From: Algoriphagus faecimaris
GTDB lineage: Bacteria; Bacteroidota; Bacteroidia; Cytophagales; Cyclobacteriaceae
NCBI RefSeq assembly: GCF_900101705.1
Contig: NZ_FNAC01000016.1
Coordinates: 27,935 to 91,934 of the forward strand
DNA: 64,000 nt
Direction of reading: 5' to 3'
The notes beneath the pieces are model-generated. The model had not been told where the DNA came from and did not search any database. It saw nothing but the letters and a program-made list of their open reading frames with translations. The translations under genes were made by a program, and so were the position numbers. Positions 25,403-33,770 of this stretch are shown here, piece after piece. Every line of letters begins with the position of its first letter. The first letter of the stretch is position 1.

Positions 25403-25966
25403 TTAGATTTTTGCTCTTATCCTGCTTAAGGTCTCGATAGTCATATCCAAAAATGAGGCAATTTGGCCCACAGAGGCTTTCTGGATGATTTTGGGCTTAT
25501 TGTCCATTAGTTCAAGATAGCGGTCTCTTGCTGACTTGAATTTGTTGAAGATTCGCTGTTCCTCTAGTGCGATAAAGTATTTTTCCAAAATGATCCTGTA
25601 GGCTCGTTCCATTTCGGGGTACTCTTCGAAGCAAGCTTGAAGCTCACTGTGCGAAATGCGGTAAAGCAAAGATTTTTCTAAGGTTTCTATCGTTTCGTAG
25701 CTCGGTTTACGAGTGATGAAGGAGTGCATGGCTGTGACAAATTCTCCTTCAAGTGAAAAAGAAACGGTAATGTCTCTGTTTTCACGGATGTAGAAACTCC
25801 TGGCAGAGCCTTCAGAAATATAATACAAGTAGTTGCTGACTTGTCCCTCATGCTCCATCTTAAAGCCTTTGTCGGCTTTGATTTCTTCCAGTTTGCTGAT
25901 AAAAGCAAGGCGTGCAGCTTCACTTACTGTGGTGATGTTTTCAAAAAGGCCTGATGATTGTTTCAT
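25403..25966 (-). CDS. Crp/Fnr family transcriptional regulator
   Basis: A 187-residue protein with an N-terminal cyclic-nucleotide-binding-like beta-roll (about residues 25-115, containing EGQVSNYLYYISEGSARSFYI and SFSLEGEFVTAMHSF). A short C-terminal helix-turn-helix follows (SVGQIASFLDMTIETLSRIRA, about 164-184). This is the small Bacteroidota type that often lacks a full cAMP-binding pocket, so the ligand is uncertain. It is convergent with the racemase gene and divergent from the outer-membrane protein gene at 26052, which it may regulate. Confidence 0.85.
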   Translation of the reverse strand: MKQSSGLFENITTVSEAARLAFISKLEEIKADKGFKMEHEGQVSNYLYYISEGSARSFYIRENRDITVSFSLEGEFVTAMHSFITRKPSYETIETLEKSLLYRISHSELQACFEEYPEMERAYRIILEKYFIALEEQRIFNKFKSARDRYLELMDNKPKIIQKASVGQIASFLDMTIETLSRIRAKI

Positions 25967-26051
25967 ATTTTTTGGTTAAAAATACCAGCGAGTTAAAATG
26001 TATTCGAGTAGAACTGCTAGTTTTAACGGAAATTTAAAACATAATACACAT

Positions 26052-26603
26052 ATGAGAAAGATTTTAATCTTATTCTTCGTCATAGGCTTCTATTTTAGTG
26101 CGGAAGCTCAATTTGGCGTACGTGCCGGATTGTCCTCATCCAATTTTTCCAATACGAACTTCAACGCTAATGTGGGGATTCACGTTGGGGGCTATTACAC
26201 TATACTAGCCTCAGAGTTTTTTAGTGTGGAACCAGGGATTCAGTTTTCACAAAAAGGATTTGAAACCATAGATCCACCCACTTCCAATGAAGTAGACGAG
26301 CGTCTCAATTATGTGGAAGTGCCCGTATTAGTTCGATTGAATTTCATCCCTGCGGTAAATGTCTTTGCCGGACCCCAGTTTGGGGCTTTAGTCTCTCGTA
26401 AGCGAACCGAGGAAGGGAATAATCAAACTTCTACTGAGCCAGTGAAAGGCTATGACATCAGTGGAGTGGTGGGTTTGCAGGCTTTGCTTCCCCGTGGTTT
26501 CAATCTTCAGGTTAGCTATGACTTGGGATTAACCAGTGTCAATTACTTTGGACAGGATGCCAAAAATCAGGCTTTAAAGTTATCAATAGCTTACGATTTC
26601 TAG
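26052..26603 (+). CDS. Outer-membrane beta-barrel protein (PorT-like)
   Basis: A 183-residue secreted protein. The start at 26052 (MRKILILFF) gives a proper signal peptide ending at AEAQ; an in-frame start at 25998 adds 18 residues without a role. The mature part shows alternating strands of an eight-stranded barrel: FGVRAGLSSSNFS, VGIHVGGYYTI, FFSVEPGIQFSQKGF, LNYVEVPVLVRLNF, NVFAGPQFGALVS and a final aromatic strand LKLSIAYDF. This is the outer-membrane protein beta-barrel domain common in the phylum. The function is unknown. It has its own terminator. Confidence 0.85.
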   Translation: MRKILILFFVIGFYFSAEAQFGVRAGLSSSNFSNTNFNANVGIHVGGYYTILASEFFSVEPGIQFSQKGFETIDPPTSNEVDERLNYVEVPVLVRLNFIPAVNVFAGPQFGALVSRKRTEEGNNQTSTEPVKGYDISGVVGLQALLPRGFNLQVSYDLGLTSVNYFGQDAKNQALKLSIAYDF

Positions 26604-26613
26604 TTTTAAAATA

Positions 26614-26641
26614 GGCCCAGGAAACTGGGCTTTATTTTTTT
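26614..26641 (+). terminator. Terminator between the beta-barrel gene and ruvC
   Basis: A stem GCCCAG (26615-26620) / CTGGGC (26625-26630) with a GAAA tetraloop is followed by a T-rich tail. It overlaps the 3' end of the convergent ruvC gene. Confidence 0.8.
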
Positions 26642-27207
26642 ATTCTGCCTGGATTTTCCTCAATAAAGGATTTCCAGCCGGCACTTCTCCCGCGAGTTTG
26701 TACTCTTCCTTCGTGAAAATGATGGCAAAGTGCTACAGCTAGCGCATCTGTAGCGTCTAGAAGCTTGGGTATTTCTGTTAAATTAAACAAGGTCTGTAGC
26801 ATTGCGGCGACTTGCTCTTTTGAAGCATTACCATTTCCAGTGACGGATTGCTTTACTTTCTTTGGAGAGTATTCGGTGATGGGGATTTCTCGTGCTAAAG
26901 CAGCTGCCATTGCTACTCCCTGTGCCCTACCTAGCTTAAGCATGGACTGGACATTTACTCCGTAAAAAGGAGCTTCTAAAGCTACAGTATCGGGTAGAAA
27001 TTCCTCAATGATTCCTGTTATCCGTTCAAAAATTTTCTTGAGCTTTAGCTCATGGGTTTCATATTTTTTTAGATGGATCACTCCGTACTGGAGCAGTTTG
27101 TATTTTTTGCCCTCAGTAAGAATCAGCCCATAACCCATGATATTGGTACCGGGGTCTATTCCTAAAATGATTTTTTCCTTCGTTTCTTTTTTTGCTTCTT
27201 TACTCAC
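26632..27207 (-). CDS. ruvC: Holliday junction resolvase RuvC
   Basis: A 191-residue endonuclease that cuts Holliday junctions in recombination repair. The four catalytic acidic residues are all visible: D18 in LGIDPG, E78 in ALEAPFYG, and D151 and D154 in LLDATDALAVALCHH. There is a Lys-rich 11-residue extension before the usual start. The C-terminal tail after residue 165 is basic. It is divergent from the glycosyltransferase gene, with 21 nt between the starts. No ruvA or ruvB is in the window. Confidence 0.95.
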   Translation of the reverse strand: MSKEAKKETKEKIILGIDPGTNIMGYGLILTEGKKYKLLQYGVIHLKKYETHELKLKKIFERITGIIEEFLPDTVALEAPFYGVNVQSMLKLGRAQGVAMAAALAREIPITEYSPKKVKQSVTGNGNASKEQVAAMLQTLFNLTEIPKLLDATDALAVALCHHFHEGRVQTRGRSAGWKSFIEENPGRIKK

Positions 27208-27228
27208 CTCTGCAAGTTAGTCTAAAAG

Positions 27229-28332
27229 ATGATCAGTTTTTACCTGTTTTGCTTCCTAATCTACTCCGTACAACTCATTTTCCTGATTAGGAGTTGGTCC
27301 GAGGGTCGAAAGCAGATGGATGAAAATGATTATTCCGAGCCTGTTTCGCTTCTTATCCCTTTTAGAAATGAGTCAGAAAATATAGAGGAACTATGCCGTC
27401 AGCTAGCCAAGGTCACCCCAAGTGTAGCGGAAGTGCTGCTCATTGATGATCATAGCGAGGATGACTCGAGAAGTAAATTGGAGCGGTGTTCTGGAAGTAT
27501 TTCTAAACTTAAAATTATAGACAATCCAGGTCAAGGCAAAAAGACCGCTTTGGCACATGGGGTAGCCATGGCCAAGGGAAGTATCATTCTCACTTCGGAT
27601 GCCGATTGCTTTTTTCAGGATGGATGGGTCAAGCAAATGCTACTTCCTTTTGCCGATGCAAAAATTCAATTAGTAGCTGGACCTGTGCTTTCTAGAATTG
27701 AGAGAGCGGGATTTTTGGACCGATTTCAGCAGGTCGAATGGGCTAGTATTCTATTGCTCACTCACTTCTTTTTTATCAAGAAGCAGCCTCTCATGTGTAG
27801 TGGAGCAAATTTAGCCTATAGAAAATCTGCTTTTTTGAAGGTGAATGGCTATGCAGGAAATGAAGAAATCGCTTCGGGAGATGATGAGTTTCTTTTAAAA
27901 AAAATTGTCTTAGAATTCAGCGGAGACTCCTGTCAATATCTCTCCCGAAATGAAACCTTGGTGCTGACCCGACCGCAAAATGACTTTTTTGGAATGCTGA
28001 ATCAGCGAAAACGCTGGGCCGGAAAATGGAGCTATCACTCCTCAATCAGCCATAGTCTTACAGCTGTGTTTTTCGGTATCCTGCAGATGGTTTGGCTGGG
28101 TAGTGTCACTTTATTGTTTTTAGGGCTTTTTTCCATTATAAGTTTTTTCGCAATTTGGCTTGGAAAAATTCTTTTGGAAAAATGGGTACTTGGTAAAGTG
28201 CTCTATTCATTCAATAAGGAGCCTTCCTTTGGGGTGTTTATAAAGACGAGTCTTTTTCATCCGGTTTATGTGATTTCGACGATCTTTGGAATCATATTTG
28301 GAAAATATACTTGGAAAGGAAGAAGCCAGTGA
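27229..28332 (+). CDS. Family 2 glycosyltransferase, membrane-anchored
   Basis: A 367-residue GT-A glycosyltransferase with an N-terminal membrane segment (residues 3-21) and two or three C-terminal ones (about 275-360). Nucleotide-sugar motifs: VSLLIPFRNESENI, LIDDHSEDDS, TSDADC (the DxD element) and the processive-type QRKRWAGKW. It probably adds sugars at the cytoplasmic face of the inner membrane. It opens a rightward cluster with a small protein, a PP2C phosphatase, a NodB deacetylase and a second GT2, so envelope polysaccharide or glycolipid synthesis is likely. The acceptor is unknown. Confidence 0.87.
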   Translation: MISFYLFCFLIYSVQLIFLIRSWSEGRKQMDENDYSEPVSLLIPFRNESENIEELCRQLAKVTPSVAEVLLIDDHSEDDSRSKLERCSGSISKLKIIDNPGQGKKTALAHGVAMAKGSIILTSDADCFFQDGWVKQMLLPFADAKIQLVAGPVLSRIERAGFLDRFQQVEWASILLLTHFFFIKKQPLMCSGANLAYRKSAFLKVNGYAGNEEIASGDDEFLLKKIVLEFSGDSCQYLSRNETLVLTRPQNDFFGMLNQRKRWAGKWSYHSSISHSLTAVFFGILQMVWLGSVTLLFLGLFSIISFFAIWLGKILLEKWVLGKVLYSFNKEPSFGVFIKTSLFHPVYVISTIFGIIFGKYTWKGRSQ

Positions 28333-28363
28333 TTTTGCTTATTTTAGCAAAGAAAAAATAAAG

Positions 28364-28615
28364 ATGAGTGACGAAGAGTTTGACTTGTTAGATGAATTGT
28401 ACTTTGTGCAATCTTATTCCTATTTGAAAGATACTTTGGGCTGGGAAGAGCACTTGATTCTAAAAACTCTGACACAGTTGTACAGCAAATCTTATATCAA
28501 ATGTCTCACGGAGCCTGATCAGGAGCGATTTGATCAAGTGGATATTTCCAAAGAAGGCACCTCGCTCTACTTTCTAGCCACCAAAAAGGGTCTGATGGCC
28601 CATAATGCCCTTTAA
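28364..28615 (+). CDS. Small acidic protein of unknown function between GT2 and PP2C phosphatase
   Basis: An 84-residue protein from the ATG at 28364; the frame runs back into the glycosyltransferase gene, but the ATG after AAAG is the natural start. It begins MSDEEFDLLDELYFV and is helix-rich. It has the look of a small winged-helix-like protein (a helix with LGWEEHLILKTLTQLYSKSYIKCL, then a beta-like SLYFLATKKGLMAH). I do not recognise a named family. Its tight position 3 nt before the phosphatase gene suggests a partner role for that protein. Function unknown. Confidence 0.7.
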   Translation: MSDEEFDLLDELYFVQSYSYLKDTLGWEEHLILKTLTQLYSKSYIKCLTEPDQERFDQVDISKEGTSLYFLATKKGLMAHNAL

Positions 28616-28618
28616 AAT

Positions 28619-29830
28619 TTGATAACTGAAAATCACAAATACCAACGGAAAGAACTGGAGCTAAAGGCCCTCTTGGAGATCACTCAGGCTATTAATGAAA
28701 ATCAGTCCGAGTCGGTATTGGTCAACATTTTCAAGTTTACCTGCCTAGTTCATTTGAATATATATTCGCTGGTCCTCTATGTTCTTCAAGAAGGCGGCTA
28801 TGAAAAAAAGATAGCCCATGGAGTCAAAGCCAAGGTGCCTGACTTTATTCCCTCCGATGAGGTTAAAGAGTTTAACAGCCAAGGAAACGCACGACTGGAG
28901 GTTGAGGATCGAGAGATCTTTGATGAGTTTGAGACTTATCTCCCCGTTTTTCATAAAGAAAAGTTGCTTGCGATTCTATTTTTGCGCAGCAAGGATCCAC
29001 AGATAGAACTCAATCTGAATTTTACCCAAGCTATAGCAAATATTCTGGTAGTAGCTTTAGAGAATAAGCGGTTTGCTAGGAAGCAGGTTCAACAGGAAGT
29101 GCTAAATCGAGAAGTAGCTATAGCCTCTCAGGTTCAACAAATGCTTTTCCCCTCTGCACTTCCCAATCATGAAAATATAAAAGCGAAGGTGACTTACATC
29201 CCTCACAGTATGGTTGGAGGAGATTATTATGACTTTGTCAGACAGTCCGAGGATGTAATTTATTTCTGTATAGCAGATGTGTCTGGTAAAGGAATCGCCG
29301 CTGCCCTTTTGATGTCAAATTTTCAAGCGTCCCTGCGTACGATGCTTCGAAGCGATGCTAATCTAGAGACGATCGTCCATCAGTTGAATTATACCTTGTA
29401 TGAAAATACCAAAGGTGATCGATTTATCACTTTTTTTCTGGGTAGGTTTGATTTGAAAACCCGGGAGCTTGACTATGTAAATGCCGGACATAATCCCCCT
29501 GTTCTTTGCTGGGAGGAGAAAGAAGAGAGTGAGCTTTTAGAGGCTGGGACGACTATTTTGGGGGCTTTTGATCGTCTTCCATTTTTGGAGATAGGCAAAC
29601 GTGAAATTCCCGGTAATTTTACGCTGCATCTATACACCGACGGGTTGACAGAGACCTTAAATGAGGCTGAGGAAGAATTTGGGGAAGATCGGCTACAAGA
29701 ATTTGTTAGCAGGCATCTTTGCATGAATCCGGAGGATTTTCACAGAGAGTTTTTGGAGGTTTTGTCCGGTTTCTCTGGGACTGTGCCATTGAGAGATGAC
29801 TTGACGCTGTTTAGTATTCGGATTCAATGA
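28619..29830 (+). CDS. PP2C/SpoIIE-type serine/threonine phosphatase with N-terminal sensory domain
   Basis: A 403-residue protein starting at TTG (28619). Residues 10-155 are a GAF-like sensory region ending in a coiled linker (ENKRFARKQVQQEVLNREVAIASQVQQMLFP). From about 165 the RsbU/SpoIIE phosphatase domain follows: MVGGDYYDF and FCIADVSGKGIAAALLMS carry metal-binding Asp residues, GDRFITFFLG is next, and LHLYTDGLTE holds the later Asp. Such enzymes dephosphorylate anti-anti-sigma-type partners. No such partner lies nearby, except possibly the 84-residue protein. It overlaps the deacetylase gene by 4 nt. Confidence 0.86.
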   Translation: MITENHKYQRKELELKALLEITQAINENQSESVLVNIFKFTCLVHLNIYSLVLYVLQEGGYEKKIAHGVKAKVPDFIPSDEVKEFNSQGNARLEVEDREIFDEFETYLPVFHKEKLLAILFLRSKDPQIELNLNFTQAIANILVVALENKRFARKQVQQEVLNREVAIASQVQQMLFPSALPNHENIKAKVTYIPHSMVGGDYYDFVRQSEDVIYFCIADVSGKGIAAALLMSNFQASLRTMLRSDANLETIVHQLNYTLYENTKGDRFITFFLGRFDLKTRELDYVNAGHNPPVLCWEEKEESELLEAGTTILGAFDRLPFLEIGKREIPGNFTLHLYTDGLTETLNEAEEEFGEDRLQEFVSRHLCMNPEDFHREFLEVLSGFSGTVPLRDDLTLFSIRIQ

Positions 29831-30459
29831 GTTTCTATTTTCATCAGACTCCGGAAATTTTTTCTACAATTTTTCCAAAAAGAATATGGAGAATGCCGAA
29901 TCATGAAAAGACAGTCTACCTTACTTTTGATGATGGCCCTGTGCCGGGTGTCACTGACTTTGTGTTGAAGGAACTTGAGAAGAGAGGACAGAAAGCAACT
30001 TTTTTTGTGGTGGGAGATAATGTAAGAAAGTCCCCGGGCTTGGCTCGTCAGTTAATAGAAGAAGGCCATGCCCTGGGAAATCATACCTTTAACCACCTGC
30101 ATGGCTTAAAAAATAAGACGCATCATTACCTACAAAATATAGATCGCTGTCAAAAGACGATCGAAGACTTGCTCAGCTACAGTCCCCGCTATTTTCGTCC
30201 TCCTTACGGTATGCTCAAATCGGCACAAGCCAAATCCATTCACAAAGAATTCGAAATCGTGATGTGGAGTTTTTTGTCTGGAGATTTTGATTCTCAACTG
30301 AGTTCTAAGCAGATTTTGCAAAAATCAGTGGAAGGGCTCAGTCCAGGGAGTATTTTGGTTTTTCACGATCAGGAAAAGACCAAAGAGGTGATAAGAGGTG
30401 TTTTGCCGAGGTTTTTGGACGCTGTAAAGGATCAGGGTTGGAAAACTGCTTGTTTATGA
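29827..30459 (+). CDS. NodB-type polysaccharide deacetylase (CE4)
   Basis: A 210-residue metal-dependent deacetylase. Catalytic base and metal ligand D35-D36 are in YLTFDDGP, and the metal-binding histidines are H86 and H90 in GNHTFNH. The later motifs RYFRPPYGM and ILVFHDQEK complete the CE4 set. There is no clear signal peptide, so a cytosolic or membrane-associated role on a lipid-linked sugar is as likely as action on peptidoglycan or an exported glycan. It overlaps the phosphatase gene by 4 nt and the next glycosyltransferase by 4 nt (ATGA), showing coupling. Confidence 0.9.
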   Translation: MSFYFHQTPEIFSTIFPKRIWRMPNHEKTVYLTFDDGPVPGVTDFVLKELEKRGQKATFFVVGDNVRKSPGLARQLIEEGHALGNHTFNHLHGLKNKTHHYLQNIDRCQKTIEDLLSYSPRYFRPPYGMLKSAQAKSIHKEFEIVMWSFLSGDFDSQLSSKQILQKSVEGLSPGSILVFHDQEKTKEVIRGVLPRFLDAVKDQGWKTACL

Positions 30460-31559
30460 TTTTTGCTTTTGGATTAATCGGTCTCTTGATAGCTCAGTTT
30501 GTGATTTTACTCCTGCGCGTTGGACTTTTCTTTCAAAAACACCAAGGCAATTTGACCGATTTACCTTTAGTCTCTATTTTAATTGCCGTTCGCAATGAAG
30601 AAAGAGACCTGCCCAAGCTTCTGAAGTCCCTAGAAAGAATCGACTATCCAGAAGAAAAGCTTCAATTTCTCTTCGCCGATGATGCGAGCAGTGACAGGAG
30701 TCTCGATTTACTTAATGCTTGGTGTCAATCTCGTGCTAATAGAAAAGTGCTCGAGTTAAAAGAGCAGGAAGAACGTGGTAAAAGAAAGGTCAATCCAAAG
30801 GCTCAGGCATTGGCCAACTTGGGAACTCTAGCCAGAGGTGAATTTCTATTTTTTACGGATGCCGATTGTCAGGTACCGAAGACTTGGATAAAAGAGCTGT
30901 TGACTTGTTTTGAGGAAAATACGGGGATGGTATTGGGAATCACTCAAGTCAAGGGACAGGGGATATTCGCAAAAATGCAAGAAACAGACTGGTGGTTGAC
31001 TTTAGGTTTGGTAAAAATCGCTGCTGATTTGGGGATTTCCACAACGGGGCTCGGGAATAACATGGTGATAAAAAGCAAAGCCTATGTAGACTGTGGGGGC
31101 TTTGAAGCCCTTCCTTTTAGCCTTACAGAGGATTTAGAGATGAGTAGAGCTATTCGCAAAGCGGGTTACTCTATTCGCTCTCAAATAAGTCCCGAGGCTT
31201 TAGTGGATACCAAATCAGAGAGTTCCTTACCCGCATTACTTTCTCAGCGTAAGCGATGGATGAGTGGAGTTATGTCCTTGGATTTATTTTGGAAAATAGC
31301 CTTAGGTATTCAGGTGCTTTATTTTCCTGCTTTGATTTATCTGTTGATCTTTTCCCCACAGCTCGGATTAATTTTTGGAGCGATTAAGTGGGGGCTTCAA
31401 AGTTTATTCCTGCGTCAGGTAGCTAATAAGGCTGGAAAGGAACTTGCCTTTTCTTTCTTGTTGCTTTTCGAAATTTACTTTGTCCTACTGTCCGTGATGA
31501 CAATTCTTTATTACTTTTGGCCTTCTGCAACCGAATGGAAATCCAGAGAATACTCATGA
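30456..31559 (+). CDS. Family 2 glycosyltransferase, second in cluster
   Basis: A 367-residue GT2 enzyme. The ATG at 30456 overlaps the deacetylase stop as ATGA, so it is preferred over a TTG at 30438. An N-terminal membrane segment is followed by VSILIAVRNEERDLPKLL, FADDASSDRS, TDADCQVP and QRKRWMSG, the same architecture as the GT2 at 27229, then several C-terminal hydrophobic segments. Both resemble membrane GT2s that act on lipid-linked substrates. It ends the cluster; a long gap with a hairpin element precedes tatD. Confidence 0.87.
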   Translation: MIFAFGLIGLLIAQFVILLLRVGLFFQKHQGNLTDLPLVSILIAVRNEERDLPKLLKSLERIDYPEEKLQFLFADDASSDRSLDLLNAWCQSRANRKVLELKEQEERGKRKVNPKAQALANLGTLARGEFLFFTDADCQVPKTWIKELLTCFEENTGMVLGITQVKGQGIFAKMQETDWWLTLGLVKIAADLGISTTGLGNNMVIKSKAYVDCGGFEALPFSLTEDLEMSRAIRKAGYSIRSQISPEALVDTKSESSLPALLSQRKRWMSGVMSLDLFWKIALGIQVLYFPALIYLLIFSPQLGLIFGAIKWGLQSLFLRQVANKAGKELAFSFLLLFEIYFVLLSVMTILYYFWPSATEWKSREYS

Positions 31560-31617
31560 AATCGAGCATGATGTGGTCATCACACACTGATATGACTATC
31601 AACCCTGGGAGATTCCA

Positions 31618-31644
31618 TCCCGATACTCGGGACAAGTTATGACC
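31618..31644. repeat. Hairpin mini-element, copy outside the tRNA array
   Basis: TCCCGA (31618-31623) and TCGGGA (31627-31632) form a 6-bp hairpin with loop TAC, followed by CAAGTTATGACC. The same arrangement, with TCCCGC/GCGGGA and CAGGCTCTGAC, recurs three times in the decayed tRNA copies at 46017, 46248 and 46471. The change A-T to C-G in the inner stem pair is compensatory. It lies 23 nt before the tatD start. Confidence 0.6.
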
Positions 31645-31666
31645 TTTGAAAATCAATTATAGACAC

Positions 31667-32449
31667 ATGAAATTGATCGATACTCACGCACATATATATT
31701 CTACCAAATTTGACTCAGACCGAGATGAAGTAGTCGAGGCTATCAAAGCTGCTGGCATAGAGCGGGTATATATGCCCAATGTAGATGTCTCGACGATCGA
31801 AAGAATGCTGGACTGTGAGAAGCGCTACCCGGGCCTCTGTATACCCATGATGGGATTACATCCCTGTGATGTCAAGGAGGATTATGAGGAGCAGTTGGAC
31901 AAAATGAAACAATGGCTGGAGCGAAGACCTTTTGCTGCGGTGGGGGAGATTGGCTTGGATTTGTATTGGGACAAAAGTTTTTTTAAGCAACAAAAATTGG
32001 CTTTGAAAACTCAAATCGATTGGGCAAAAGAATTCGACTTACCTATAGTTTTACATTGTAGAGAATCCATCGATGAGACTATTGAAATCGTCAGAGAAAA
32101 CCATAATGGAAAATTGAGGGGCATTTTTCACTGCTTTACTGGAGACCTAAAGCAAGCTATGCAGATTATAGAAATGGGTTTTCTGTTAGGAATAGGTGGA
32201 GTAAGTACTTATAAAAATGGAGGATTGGATAAAGTCATTCCTCATCTTGGATTAGAGCATTTGGTATTAGAAACGGACGCTCCCTATTTGGCGCCTGTAC
32301 CTTATAGAGGAAAGCGTAATTCTCCGGAGTTTCTTCCCCATATCGCTCAGCGAATAGGGGATTTGCTCGAAACTAGCGTGGAAAGGGTAGGAGAAAAAAC
32401 GACAAAAAACGCATTGGGCCTATTTAAGGAATTCACTTATGAATTATAA
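31667..32449 (+). CDS. TatD family metal-dependent hydrolase (DNase)
   Basis: A 260-residue TIM-barrel hydrolase. The start at 31667 (MKLIDTHAHIY) puts the H-x-H metal motif (H7, H9) where it belongs; an in-frame start at 31646 adds seven residues. Other metal ligands are in GEIGLDLYWD, LHCRESIDE, FHCFTGDLKQA and the C-terminal LETDAPYLAPVPYRGKRNSP, the family signature. TatD proteins have 3'-exonuclease or deoxyribonuclease activity. It overlaps the asparaginase start by 11 nt, so the two are probably cotranscribed. Confidence 0.92.
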   Translation: MKLIDTHAHIYSTKFDSDRDEVVEAIKAAGIERVYMPNVDVSTIERMLDCEKRYPGLCIPMMGLHPCDVKEDYEEQLDKMKQWLERRPFAAVGEIGLDLYWDKSFFKQQKLALKTQIDWAKEFDLPIVLHCRESIDETIEIVRENHNGKLRGIFHCFTGDLKQAMQIIEMGFLLGIGGVSTYKNGGLDKVIPHLGLEHLVLETDAPYLAPVPYRGKRNSPEFLPHIAQRIGDLLETSVERVGEKTTKNALGLFKEFTYEL

Positions 32450-33506
32450 AATCGTAAGACTTAATACTCGGATCAAAACGAGTCGTACTTCCTCAGTTTT
32501 AATTATCTATACAGGAGGTACATTGGGTATGGCTTATGACGAGAGCGGAGCACTGGTCCCCTTTAATTTTGGTCAAATCCTGGATAAAATCCCCATTTTA
32601 TCTAATATGGATATCGCGATCACGGTGATCTCTTTCCCTGAACCTATCGACTCTTCTAATGTAACCATGATACATTGGAAAGATATGGCCTATATCATCA
32701 CTGAAAACTATGATAGTTATGATGGCTTTGTGGTCTTGCATGGGACGGATACTATGGCCTATTCAGCTTCCATGCTAAGCTATATGCTTCAGGGACTCAA
32801 TAAACCGGTAATTTTCACTGGAGCGCAGTTGCCGATATCAGCTATGCGATCTGATGCCCGCGAGAATTTGATGACAAGTTTGGAGATAGCTACAGCCAAA
32901 ATAGATGAAATCCCACTTGTGCCGGAAGTTTGTGTGTTTTTCAACCATATGCTATTGCGGGGAAATCGGGCGAAAAAAGTACAATCTATTCACTTCGATG
33001 CCTTTGAGTCCGAAAACTATCCCGCACTAGCGGAATCGGGGATCGTGATAGATTACAATACGGCAGCGATTCGTCCCTATGAACCACATAGAAAACTGGT
33101 TAACAAAAATCAGTTAGATAATCGCGTGATGATCCTAAAGCTTTTTCCTGGAATTACCGAAAAGATCATGGATGCTTGTTTTGCTATCGAGGGATTGCGC
33201 GGTGTGGTTTTAGAAACCTATGGTTCTGGAAATAGCCCGAGCGAAGCTTGGTTTATGAAATCTTTGGAGCGTGCCATTAAGAAGGGCCTGATCATCCTCA
33301 ATGTATCTCAATGCAATGGGGGGCGGGTCATACAGGGAAGGTATGAGACCTCCAAAGAACTATTAAATGTGGGTGTAGTAAGTGGTGCAGACATGACTAC
33401 AGAGGCTGCCGTGACCAAACTCATGTTTTTGCTAGGTCAGCACCAAAAAGCGGAAGAGATCCGAGAAAAGCTGGTGCTACCCTTAGCCGGTGAGATGACG
33501 ACGTAA
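32439..33506 (+). CDS. ansA: Type I (cytosolic) L-asparaginase
   Basis: A 355-residue amidohydrolase converting asparagine to aspartate and ammonia. The two active-site segments are IYTGGTLGM (residues 23-31; T28 is the likely nucleophile) and VVLHGTDTMAYSAS (residues 98-111; T103-D104). The conserved TGAQLPISAMRSDARENL stretch follows. There is no signal peptide, which favours the cytosolic type I enzyme. It overlaps tatD by 11 nt. tRNA-Ser follows about 100 nt downstream. Confidence 0.92.
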   Translation: MNYKIVRLNTRIKTSRTSSVLIIYTGGTLGMAYDESGALVPFNFGQILDKIPILSNMDIAITVISFPEPIDSSNVTMIHWKDMAYIITENYDSYDGFVVLHGTDTMAYSASMLSYMLQGLNKPVIFTGAQLPISAMRSDARENLMTSLEIATAKIDEIPLVPEVCVFFNHMLLRGNRAKKVQSIHFDAFESENYPALAESGIVIDYNTAAIRPYEPHRKLVNKNQLDNRVMILKLFPGITEKIMDACFAIEGLRGVVLETYGSGNSPSEAWFMKSLERAIKKGLIILNVSQCNGGRVIQGRYETSKELLNVGVVSGADMTTEAAVTKLMFLLGQHQKAEEIREKLVLPLAGEMTT

Positions 33507-33534
33507 AAAAGCCTGGGCTATTTAATCTCTAAAT

Positions 33535-33566
33535 TTGGAATCGGGGAGAATAATAATTTTCTTTGC
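33535..33566 (+). promoter_or_regulatory. Candidate promoter of tRNA-Ser
   Basis: TTG (33535-33537), a 20-nt spacer and TTTCTTTG (33558-33565) differ from the Bacteroidota consensus only at the second base of the -7 box. The tRNA starts about 38 nt further on. Confidence 0.45.
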
Positions 33567-33603
33567 ACTCCGATTCAGAAAAAGGATCAAAATCACAACA
33601 CAC

Positions 33604-33691
33604 AGAGAGGTGTCCGAGTGGTTGAAGGAGCACGCCTGGAAAGCGTGTATACCCCTAAAGGGTATCGAGGGTTCGAATCCCTTCCTCTCTG
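33604..33691 (+). tRNA. tRNA-Ser (GGA)
   Basis: An 88-nt class II tRNA. The acceptor stem AGAGAGG (33604-33610) pairs with CCTCTCT (33684-33690). The anticodon stem CACGC/GCGTG holds the loop CTGGAAA with anticodon GGA, reading UCC/UCU. A long variable arm (TACCCCTAAAGGGTA) and a T-arm with GTTCGAATCC complete it. The 3' CCA is not encoded. Confidence 0.95.
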
Positions 33692-33693
33692 CA

Positions 33694-33725
33694 AAGCCAA
33701 ATTCAGCAATGATTTGGCTTTTTTT
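33694..33725 (+). terminator. Terminator of tRNA-Ser
   Basis: An 8-bp stem AAGCCAAA (33694-33701) / TTTGGCTT (33713-33720) with an 11-nt loop is followed by a T run. Confidence 0.85.
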
Positions 33726-33770
33726 ATGAATATCAGCGTCAGTTGTGGGCGTTGGTGTGAGGAAGGGGCA

